This document shows positions 1 through 3,897 of a stretch of 5,586 nt of DNA, in pieces (the stretch's first letter is position 1; every line of letters starts with the position of its first letter). The stretch comes from UBA1724 sp963632245 (GTDB taxonomy: Bacteria > Verrucomicrobiota > Lentisphaeria > Oligosphaerales > Oligosphaeraceae). The notes under the pieces are model-generated. The model had not been told where the DNA came from and did no database searches. It saw nothing but the letters and a program-made list of their open reading frames with translations. A program made the position numbers and the translations under genes. The DNA lies in the NCBI GenBank assembly GCA_963632245.1, contig CAVGTF010000131.1, positions 1 to 5,586 on the forward strand, given 5' to 3'.

Positions 1-349
1 GTTGATATACTGCACCGGGGTTCCTCGAACTTCCGTAAGTACATTGCGTATTGAATGGAATTTTGGGACCGCTTCTCAAGTCAACGAAGTCAACGAGATC
101 GCGAGTATAATCTCCTTCGACACCTTCTTGCGAAAAACTATGCACTTCAGAAGAAACTATGCCAGCAAAGTATACCTCCTTTTGCCAATTTGCTCCTCGT
201 GCTATGATCACAAGGTCACCTTTTTGAATCTTTTCAAAAACAGAATCCTTTCGGTTGATGATTGCTATATGATATTTTTCTATAACGGGAAGGTAATGTG
301 AAGCAGAGCCGGGTCCCATCGCAGATGGACTCAAGATAAAACTATTCAT
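1..349 (-). CDS. Unrecognised protein, C-terminus beyond window; possible restriction partner
   Basis: Reading the minus strand from the ATG at 349-347 gives 116 codons with no stop before the window edge, so the gene is partial at its 3' end. The start is well supported: AGGAG (357-361) sits 7 bases upstream. The protein begins MNSFILSPSAMGPGSASHYL. Around residues 45-70 it has a beta-rich stretch, with GDLVIIARGA followed by VYFAGIVSSE, and residues 98-114 contain IPF and GSSRNPGAVY. I do not recognise the family. The GDLV...FAGIV pattern faintly recalls small PUA/EVE-like barrels, but this is weak. It begins about 31 bases after the ancestral stop of the methyltransferase remnant and shares its AT-rich composition. 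A restriction endonuclease or other partner of that methyltransferase is therefore a reasonable inference, not a demonstrated function. Confidence 0.75.
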   Translation of the reverse strand, partial: MNSFILSPSAMGPGSASHYLPVIEKYHIAIINRKDSVFEKIQKGDLVIIARGANWQKEVYFAGIVSSEVHSFSQEGVEGDYTRDLVDFVDLRSGPKIPFNTQCTYGSSRNPGAVYQ

Positions 350-380
350 ACTTCATCTCCTATGTACTTAAGAGAACTTA

Positions 381-715
381 TCAGTTTTCCTCGTCTTCGC
401 TCAATTCATCTCCCATATGCGATACTTGATGTCATAGTTAATGATGAAGTCAAGTTCCTCTTCTGTAAATCCGTAATGCTTCGCTAAGGCTTTGTCGATT
501 TCGTCAATGATTGGCTTGGATTTTGATGGATAATACTCATCATAGATTACCTTCCCTGTCGTTTTATATAAAGTCTCCTTTCTGTATGCATTTGCATCAT
601 AATCCTTTAATAATCGTGATACAAGAATAGCATCCATATCAAAAACGGGAACGCAGAATGAATTTATCTCTTTAGATACAAGGTCTCTGCAAGTTGAGAA
701 GATTGTGAACCACCA
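381..715 (-). pseudogene. C-terminal remnant of a type II/IIG-like DNA methyltransferase, 5'-truncated and frameshifted
   Basis: The translated segment from WWFTIFSTCRDLVSKEI through LYKTTGKVIYDEYYPSKSKP to IDEIDKALAKHYGFTEEELD and FIINYDIKYR looks like the extreme C-terminus of Eco57I-like N6-adenine methyltransferases and fused restriction-methyltransferases. In these the final residues usually read close to DELDFIINYDIKYRMG. Only about 100 residues remain: the SAM-binding and NPPY-type catalytic motifs are absent, so no methylation activity is possible from this fragment. The 5' break falls at the A/T homopolymer at 716-723. A repeated AT at 415-418 (within CATATG) shifts the frame and gives a premature stop at 401. 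Removing two bases restores YRMGDELSEDEEN and a stop at 381. Both lesions point to decay. A sequencing error could explain the frameshift but not the missing 5' part. Confidence 0.75.
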
Positions 716-934
716 TTTTTTTTGCGCAGCAAAAAATTGCCACGGCGTAGCCGAAGCCCGCGTAACGGGTGAAGATGAAGTCGGGCATTGCGCTGCAACG
801 AAAGCCGCAGTTCGAAAGAACCGCGGCTTTTTCGTTTCTAGTGTTAAGCATTGAACGGTCTTATGCTCTCGTGCCGAGTTCATGAGTCGCGCTTTGATGG
901 AAGCGGCTATGTTGACGATGTTTCTTGTGTTCAT
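401..934 (-). CDS. Chimeric 177-codon open frame (toxin start + hairpin segment + methyltransferase tail), probably not a functional gene
   Basis: An uninterrupted frame starts at the ATG at 934, in a 4-base ATGA overlap with the antitoxin stop, and ends at TGA 401-403. It is a patchwork. Residues 1-27 match the start of AbiEii-type toxins. Residues 28-73 are a low-complexity translation of a hairpin-rich non-coding segment (for example CPTSSSPVTRASATPWQFFA). Residues 74-172 match a methyltransferase C-terminus, and the last five residues are out of frame relative to that family. No known protein family has this architecture. It may still be translated by coupling to the antitoxin, because the overlap is intact. 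I regard it as an accident of a deletion or rearrangement rather than a selected fusion. Confidence 0.35.
   Translation of the reverse strand: MNTRNIVNIAASIKARLMNSAREHKTVQCLTLETKKPRFFRTAAFVAAQCPTSSSPVTRASATPWQFFAAQKKWWFTIFSTCRDLVSKEINSFCVPVFDMDAILVSRLLKDYDANAYRKETLYKTTGKVIYDEYYPSKSKPIIDEIDKALAKHYGFTEEELDFIINYDIKYRIWEMN
716..853. repeat. Hairpin-rich segment at the junction of two truncated genes; possible dispersed intergenic repeat
   Basis: Between the methyltransferase and toxin remnants lies about 138 bp that belongs to neither family. It holds five successive short inverted repeats: TTTTTTGC/GCAAAAAA (718-736, 3-base loop), CGGC/GCCG around GTA, CCCG/CGGG around CGTAA, TTGC/GCAA around GCT (788-798), and a long GAAA-loop hairpin (801-830). 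An imperfect direct repeat, TTGCGC-A/T-GCAA, occurs at 722 and 788. No terminal inverted repeats, target duplication or transposase are visible. A dispersed intergenic repeat that served as a recombination point is the simplest reading. A small structured RNA is an alternative. Its edges are inferred from where the flanking protein similarity stops. Confidence 0.4.
801..837 (+). terminator. Rho-independent-type hairpin with GAAA tetraloop
   Basis: AAAGCCGC pairs with GCGGCTTT, then after one A/C mismatch GTTC pairs with GAAC around a GAAA loop (801-830). On the plus strand it is followed by TTCGTTT, a usable though imperfect U tract. On the minus strand the tail is only TTTCGTT. No plus-strand gene lies upstream in the window, so it appears displaced from its original transcript. 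In the present arrangement it sits inside the minus-strand chimeric frame, downstream of the antitoxin, where it may reduce read-through. Confidence 0.5.
854..934 (-). pseudogene. abiEii: AbiEii-family toxin, N-terminal fragment only
   Basis: The first 27 codons read MNTRNIVNIA then ASIKARLMNSAREHKTV, which resembles the start of AbiEii/AbiGii nucleotidyltransferase toxins (typically NIAASV-ARLLN-A). The ATG overlaps the antitoxin stop by ATGA, the usual antitoxin-first, toxin-second arrangement of type IV AbiE systems. After about residue 27 the similarity stops and the frame enters an unrelated hairpin-rich segment. The nucleotidyltransferase core (GS...D-x-D motif and C-terminal catalytic lysine/aspartate region) is entirely missing, so there is no toxin activity. 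Because the match is short it rests heavily on the overlap and the preceding antitoxin. Confidence 0.65.
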
Positions 935-1524
935 CCGACCAGCATTTCCAGGTATGGCGTGAGGGTGTTTGCTACGCGGCAGATTTTAGCGGCTTCTAGG
1001 AGTTCGTCTACCGTGAAGAGTTTTTTGTGCCAGCCGTCGCGCAGGGCTTCCATTGCTACATCGAGGCCGATCCGATTGCGGAATCGGAAGCAGTCGGCGA
1101 TAGTTCGGGCGGGGGTGTACACTTTGATGGGGAGATGATTGATTGTCTGGGTGGTTGTTAGAGCGTTATAGAGGCGTTCTTCAAGGCGTAGACATTCAAT
1201 GGGAAAGTCGACGGTGGGGATATGGCGCGCTTTCTGCACGGAAATCCAGATTGCGTGGGAGTGCTGTGTGCCGATATTGTAGAACCTCAGAGCGGAGAGG
1301 AGGCAGAGGACGAAATCACAGCCTTTCCGTTGAAGGACCTCGATTTCGGGGACTTCAGACTTGCTTCCTTGGACGGGGAGGTAGATGCCACGCCCCATGC
1401 GGACGAGTTTCCCCGCTTGGAGGTAGTCACAGAGGGTTTGGCGACTGATTCCGGCCGCTGCTGCCTGTGCGGTTGTAAAAGCGTTCCCCGTGGATAGTAG
1501 GGAATGGATGTGAGGATTGTACAT
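931..1524 (-). CDS. abiEi: Type IV toxin-antitoxin AbiEi-family antitoxin / transcriptional regulator
   Basis: This is a cytoplasmic DNA-binding antitoxin of the AbiE abortive-infection type. In known systems AbiEi represses its own promoter and neutralises the nucleotidyltransferase toxin AbiEii. From the ATG at 1524 the protein has 197 residues. A winged-helix domain at about 12-50 contains TTAQAAAAGISRQTLCDYL followed by GKLVRMGRGIY, the characteristic wing. A C-terminal domain (about 60-197) has ALRFYNIGTQ, the VYTPARTIADCF motif (135-146) and the RNRIGLDVAMEAL helix, all typical of the family. A TTG at 1536 would add four residues. ATG is preferred, though neither start has a clear Shine-Dalgarno. 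The gene looks intact with a good promoter, yet its partner toxin is cut to about 27 codons, so it is now a solitary regulator. Family assignment is firm; present function is inferred. Confidence 0.87.
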   Translation of the reverse strand: MYNPHIHSLLSTGNAFTTAQAAAAGISRQTLCDYLQAGKLVRMGRGIYLPVQGSKSEVPEIEVLQRKGCDFVLCLLSALRFYNIGTQHSHAIWISVQKARHIPTVDFPIECLRLEERLYNALTTTQTINHLPIKVYTPARTIADCFRFRNRIGLDVAMEALRDGWHKKLFTVDELLEAAKICRVANTLTPYLEMLVG

Positions 1525-1564
1525 AGCGATTTTCAAAATGAATAAACTTGATGAAAGTGCTCAT

Positions 1565-1593
1565 ACAATAAAATAAGTGTGCTGTTTTGTCAA
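1565..1593 (-). promoter_or_regulatory. Sigma-70-type promoter of abiEi
   Basis: On the minus strand a perfect -35 box TTGACA (1588-1593) is separated by exactly 17 bases from TATTGT (1565-1570), a 4/6 match to the -10 consensus. Transcription should begin near 1558 and give a leader of about 34 bases before the ATG at 1524. A small palindrome, ATTTT-C-AAAAT (1529-1539), lies in that leader. It could be an autoregulatory site, but it is short and AT-rich. Confidence 0.65.
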
Positions 1594-1657
1594 GTCTCTT
1601 TGCAGAATTTTGGGGAGTTCGGAACGGTTGCAACGGATGGCTGCCCATGGGGGAAAC

Positions 1658-1693
1658 GCAAAAGGCACGGGTGGTGAGCCCGTGCCTTTTTGC
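1658..1693 (-). terminator. Bidirectional rho-independent terminator after yhhQ
   Basis: GGCACGGG (1664-1671) pairs with CCCGTGCC (1679-1686) around a 7-base loop. The stem extends through the flanking AAAA/TTTT and GC/GC pairs. It begins 28 bases past the transporter stop codon. The T run is stronger on the plus strand (five T) than on the minus (four T, then GCGTTT), so it may act in both directions and insulate the antitoxin gene from the transporter. Confidence 0.75.
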
Positions 1694-1720
1694 ATGTGTT
1701 TGGATGGTGGGTGATGCGGA

Positions 1721-2395
1721 TCAGAAGGGGCGGTAGGATTCTCCTTTATCGAAGACGTCCAGTTTTTCGACCTTTTTGACGGCGGCGACGCACCAGTATG
1801 TGAGGGGTGTGAAGAGGATTTCGTAGCAGACCTTGAAGAGGTATTGTGCCAAGATCATCTGGAGGAGGACCCTCGTGGGGACAGTTCCGTAGAAGGCGAT
1901 GGAGATGAAGAGGAGGGTATCGGCGGCCTCTCCCACGAGGGTGGAGAGGATGGTCCGGAGCCAGAGCATGCGCCCCTGGGTCTTCAGCTTCAGCCGTGAG
2001 AGGACGACGGCGTTGGAGAATTCTCCCACCAGATAACCGGCCAGGGAGGCCAGGAGGAGTCGTGGGGTGACGGAGAGGACGGTCTGGTATGCCTCCTGGT
2101 TGGTCCAGAAGTCGGGGTAGGGCAGCGCCAGCGCCAGGAGGTATCCCGCCGATGCCAGGAAGTTGCATGAGAAGCCCAGCCAGATCACTAGCTTGGTGCG
2201 CCGGAAGCCATAGACCTCCGTGAAGATGTCACCCAGGATGTACGCCAGAGGGAAGAGGACCACGGCGGCGGGGAGGGTGACACCCCAGAAGGCAGTGAGC
2301 TTGCCTGCCACTAGGTTGGAAACTAGCAGGCAGGTGAGGTAGAGCGCCGAGAGCGTCAGGAAGACGGGCGAGATGGGCTTGGGAGTGGTCTGCAT
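1721..2395 (-). CDS. yhhQ: Queuosine precursor transporter, YhhQ/COG1738 (VUT) family
   Basis: This is an inner-membrane transporter of the family that imports queuosine precursors (preQ0, preQ1 or queuine) for tRNA wobble-base modification. From the ATG at 2395 it has 224 residues, near the usual length. Family marks are SNLVAGK (26-32), PLAYILGDIFTEVYGFRRTK (49-68), GYLVGEFSNAVVLSRLK (120-136), TLVGEAADTLLF (152-163) and YLFKVCYEILFTPL (185-198). About six hydrophobic helices are visible, roughly 9-30, 38-56, 69-92, 113-132, 147-170 and 178-205. The tail DVFD...YRPF is also typical. A TTG at 2431 would add 12 residues, but that TTG is part of a TTGACA promoter box and of a near-palindrome, so ATG is preferred. 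No queuosine biosynthesis gene is nearby; which precursor is carried cannot be told. Confidence 0.88.
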   Translation of the reverse strand: MQTTPKPISPVFLTLSALYLTCLLVSNLVAGKLTAFWGVTLPAAVVLFPLAYILGDIFTEVYGFRRTKLVIWLGFSCNFLASAGYLLALALPYPDFWTNQEAYQTVLSVTPRLLLASLAGYLVGEFSNAVVLSRLKLKTQGRMLWLRTILSTLVGEAADTLLFISIAFYGTVPTRVLLQMILAQYLFKVCYEILFTPLTYWCVAAVKKVEKLDVFDKGESYRPF

Positions 2396-2401
2396 GGGGA
2401 T

Positions 2402-2431
2402 ATTGTGTAGGGAATTGTCAGATTCTGTCAA
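2402..2431 (-). promoter_or_regulatory. Promoter of yhhQ, possibly giving a leaderless transcript
   Basis: A perfect TTGACA (2426-2431) lies on the minus strand. Downstream, TACACA (2404-2409, spacing 16) or CACAAT (2402-2407, spacing 18) could serve as the -10. Either places the transcription start within a few bases of the ATG at 2395, so the message would be leaderless or nearly so. This fits the absence of a Shine-Dalgarno before that ATG. Confidence 0.5.
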
Positions 2432-2435
2432 TTCC
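2411..2435. promoter_or_regulatory. 25-bp near-palindrome over the yhhQ -35 box (operator candidate)
   Basis: Arms GGAATTGTCAG (2411-2421) and CTGTCAATTCC (2425-2435) are inverted repeats with a single mismatched pair and a 3-base centre. The site covers the -35 box completely. There is no T tract, and the arms lie upstream of the predicted start of transcription. A dimeric repressor site is therefore more likely than an RNA hairpin. The regulator is unknown. Confidence 0.55.
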
Positions 2436-2472
2436 TAAAGATAGCCCATGAAACCGAGTCCGTTATGTTGAC

Positions 2473-2525
2473 AAAAAAAGCGGGGGGACGAATCTTCGCG
2501 ATTTTGCGTTGACTCGTCCCCCCGC
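2473..2525 (-). terminator. Strong rho-independent terminator of the hsp20 operon
   Basis: A perfect 12-bp stem (2480-2491 with 2514-2525, core GGGGGG/CCCCCC) encloses a 22-base loop. On the minus strand it is followed directly by seven T (2473-2479). It stands 86 bases past the stop of the distal hsp20 gene. It separates this operon from the transporter promoter that begins about 40 bases further on. Confidence 0.88.
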
Positions 2526-2611
2526 GGGGAACTGTGTTTGTCGGGCTTTTACGGGAGCCCCTGAGTGATTGATTTTGGGTCTCCCGTTTGTGGCCCTGTC
2601 GATCGAGCTAT

Positions 2612-3046
2612 TTACTCGATGGTGATTTTCTTGGCGGCCTTGCCTGCCTTGGCGGGGACCTTGAAGGTCAGGACTCCGTCAGCCAGGGATGCCTTCAACT
2701 GATCGGCATCGGCGTCCTCGGGTAGAGTGAAGAAGTACTCCACTTCGTTGGTGTAGGACTCGCCGTCGTCTTCGCCGGAGGTCTTGCCCTTGATGGCGAT
2801 GCCGCCGTTTTGGAATTCCACATCGAGGTTTTCGGCCTTCATGCCAGTGACTTCAGTGTGCAGCACATAGGAGCCGTCCTTGGTCTTGTGGAAGCCCTCC
2901 AGCTTCTGTGCGTTGTCGTTTCTGCTGGTGAAGAAGGGCATGACGGGGAATCCGAAGAACTCGGCGAAGGGATCGAAGGCGTGGTTGTTGGTGCGAGCCG
3001 GCTTGGTTTCCTGGGTGTTGTTCGCATTGACTTTGACTTCGTTCAT
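2612..3046 (-). CDS. Small heat-shock protein, Hsp20/alpha-crystallin family (distal copy)
   Basis: This is an ATP-independent holdase chaperone of the cytoplasm that binds unfolding proteins as large oligomers. It has 144 residues, normal for bacterial Hsp20. After a polar N-terminus (1-24) comes the motif FAEFFGFPVMPFF (27-39), shared with the neighbouring paralogue. The alpha-crystallin domain spans about 49-132, with YVLHTEVTGMKAENLDVEF, the FTLPEDAD segment and the diagnostic ADGVLTFKVP (122-131). The C-terminus ITIE supplies the I-x-I motif used in oligomer assembly. The start is set by a perfect AGGAGG (3055-3060) eight bases upstream. It follows the proximal copy after 83 bases in what looks like a two-gene operon. 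Family is certain; client range is unknown. Confidence 0.93.
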   Translation of the reverse strand: MNEVKVNANNTQETKPARTNNHAFDPFAEFFGFPVMPFFTSRNDNAQKLEGFHKTKDGSYVLHTEVTGMKAENLDVEFQNGGIAIKGKTSGEDDGESYTNEVEYFFTLPEDADADQLKASLADGVLTFKVPAKAGKAAKKITIE

Positions 3047-3060
3047 AGTTTATACCTCCT

Positions 3061-3101
3061 GAGTTTTTGGTTGAACTCGAAAGCGCTTCCGCGAGGGAAG
3101 C
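3061..3101 (-). other. Intercistronic hairpins between the two hsp20 genes
   Basis: On the transcript, GCTTCC and GGAAGC (3085-3101, 5-base loop) form one hairpin. It is followed closely by GAGTT/AACTC (3061-3078, 8-base loop), just before the AGGAGG of the distal gene. Neither has a proper T tract, so these are more likely processing, stability or partial-attenuation elements than terminators. The hairpins are short, so this is tentative. Confidence 0.35.
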
Positions 3102-3129
3102 AGGGTGAAAAGTGGTATCGCGGGTTGCG

Positions 3130-3546
3130 TCAGCCGATGTTGATTTTGCGGTTGGCGGCGGAGCCCTTGACGGGGACTCGCAGAGTGAGGACGCCGTCGT
3201 TGAGGGCGGCCTGGATCTTGTCGGGATCGGCGTCTTCGGGGAGGGGGAAGAAGACCTTGACTTCTTTGTGGAAGCCCTCTTCGGTCTCCGGGGTCTTGCC
3301 CTGAATCAGCACCCCGCCGTCCCGGAACTCGATGTCCAGATTTTCAGCCTTGAGTCCGGGGACTTCCAGGTGGAGGAAGTATCCGCCTTTCTTGGACTTC
3401 CGGAAGCCATTCCGGATTTCCTGGCGGCTCGGGCGAGAGGCGTGGGAGAAGAGAGGAACCACGGGCATGCCGAAGAAATCGGCGGCGGCCTGGTTGAGCT
3501 GCTTGTCGCTGGCGGTCTCAAAGGGATAATCAAGGAAGTATCTCAT
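3130..3546 (-). CDS. Small heat-shock protein, Hsp20/alpha-crystallin family (proximal copy)
   Basis: This is the first gene of the small heat-shock operon, 138 residues, cytoplasmic. The N-terminal arm contains AADFFGMPVVPLF (21-33), matching the motif in the distal copy. The alpha-crystallin domain covers about 48-125, with YFLHLEVPGLKAENLDIEF, FFPLPEDADPDKI and NDGVLTLRVP (116-125). The C-terminal INI (135-137) is the I-x-I anchor. By eye about half of the domain positions are identical to the distal copy, so the pair arose by tandem duplication and has since diverged, mainly in the N-terminal arm. A perfect AGGAGG (3557-3562) ten bases before the ATG fixes the start. A sigma-54-type promoter and a long leader hairpin lie upstream. 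Hetero-oligomers of the two proteins are plausible but not shown. Confidence 0.93.
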   Translation of the reverse strand: MRYFLDYPFETASDKQLNQAAADFFGMPVVPLFSHASRPSRQEIRNGFRKSKKGGYFLHLEVPGLKAENLDIEFRDGGVLIQGKTPETEEGFHKEVKVFFPLPEDADPDKIQAALNDGVLTLRVPVKGSAANRKINIG

Positions 3547-3581
3547 GGTTCTTGTTCCTCCTATTCAAGGGTGAATGATGG

Positions 3582-3660
3582 ATTCTGAAAAAAGCGGATT
3601 GCCGAAGAGGTCACCCGGGATTCCCCGGGGCTTCTTCGGCAACAATTCTGAAAAAAAAGC
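3582..3660. repeat. Direct repeats flanking the leader hairpin
   Basis: ATTCTGAAAAAAGC at 3582-3595 recurs with two extra A as ATTCTGAAAAAAAAGC at 3645-3660. The two copies bracket the 44-bp inverted repeat at 3599-3642. Direct repeats around a palindrome resemble insertion of a small palindromic element with target duplication, though the block is short. The right copy also overlaps the -12 end of the sigma-54-type promoter. Confidence 0.5.
3599..3642 (-). other. Long leader hairpin near the 5' end of the hsp20 transcript
   Basis: TTGCCGAAGA (3599-3608) is the exact reverse complement of TCTTCGGCAA (3633-3642). Inside, after an internal loop, CCCGGG pairs with a second CCCGGG around a 4-base loop. 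In the minus-strand transcript the structure would start about six bases from the predicted 5' end and lies well away from the ribosome-binding site. A stability element protecting the 5' end is therefore more likely than an SD-masking thermometer. Six T follow five bases after the stem, so weak attenuation is possible. Confidence 0.55.
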
Positions 3661-3673
3661 AGAGGCCGTGCCA
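3658..3673 (-). promoter_or_regulatory. Sigma-54 (RpoN) type -24/-12 promoter of the hsp20 operon
   Basis: The minus strand reads TGGCACG-GCCT-CTGCT, against the consensus TGGCACG-N4-TTGCW. Both invariant doublets are present: GG of the -24 element and GC of the -12 element, at the correct 10-base separation. Only one conserved-region position differs (C for T). It is followed by a T-rich stretch. Transcription should start near 3648, about 100 bases before the proximal hsp20 ATG. No good sigma-70, sigma-32 or CIRCE element was seen between here and the gene. Confidence 0.72.
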
Positions 3674-3676
3674 AAT

Positions 3677-3710
3677 TCCCCCAGGAAAACCCCGAGGATC
3701 CCCCAGGAAA
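3677..3710. repeat. Two 12-bp direct repeats just upstream of the sigma-54-type promoter
   Basis: TCCCCCAGGAAA occurs at 3677-3688 and again at 3699-3710, a period of 22 bases (two helical turns), with a CCCCGAGG spacer. The nearer copy ends 3 bases from the -24 element. Two identical sites on the same helix face suggest binding by an activator or a repressor. The position is closer than usual for enhancer-binding proteins. The rest of the gap, 3711-3836, holds only a small hairpin, GCACGG/CCGTGC with inner GGA/TCC (3761-3789), and no convincing gene. Confidence 0.55.
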
Positions 3711-3836
3711 TTGCTTGTGGATTTCTGACGCGAAAAGCGTGACACGGGGACGCGGATTGCGCACGGCGGACGCAGACGCTCCACCGTGCACAGTGAATAG
3801 GGAGCGATGTTTGTGGAGTTGCCCCCAGAAACGCCG

Positions 3837-3869
3837 AAAGGCCGCTCGGGGGGAGTCCGGGCGGCCTTC
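3837..3869 (-). terminator. Terminator hairpin after the GH78-like gene
   Basis: AAGGCCGC (3838-3845) pairs with GCGGCCTT (3861-3868). After one mismatch, CGG/CCG extends the stem. It starts 29 bases past the stop codon at 3898. The minus-strand tail is TTTCGGCGTTT, so the T tract is interrupted and termination strength is uncertain. Confidence 0.6.
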
Positions 3870-3897
3870 TGGGGGGAGTGAATTGGGGTTTGTGTGG

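Noticed and set aside
2..301. Plus-strand open frame of 99 codons at the left edge
   Set aside because: It is antisense to the minus-strand gene at 1-349, which has a proper AGGAG and a more protein-like translation; no ribosome-binding site is visible for the plus frame.
843..849. GTTAAGC, matching the integron attC core GTTRRRY
   Set aside because: No matching RYYYAAC partner at a suitable distance and no integrase; a 7-base degenerate match is expected by chance.
2396..2472. preQ1 riboswitch upstream of the transporter
   Set aside because: The predicted transcript start leaves almost no leader, and no pseudoknot-like C-rich loop with A-rich tail was seen; the main structure is the DNA palindrome over the -35 box.
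2810..3588. Overlapping plus-strand frames of 164 and 158 codons
   Set aside because: They are mirror frames of the two hsp20 genes in GC-rich DNA, with no family resemblance or start signals.
3547..3646. RNA thermometer in the hsp20 leader
   Set aside because: The long hairpin does not include the AGGAGG at 3557-3562, and no fourU or ROSE-type U(U/C)GCU pairing with the SD was found.
3547..3720. CIRCE or sigma-32 heat-shock control
   Set aside because: No TTAGCACTC-N9-GAGTGCTAA inverted repeat and no CTTGAA...CCCCAT-like promoter before the hsp20 genes.
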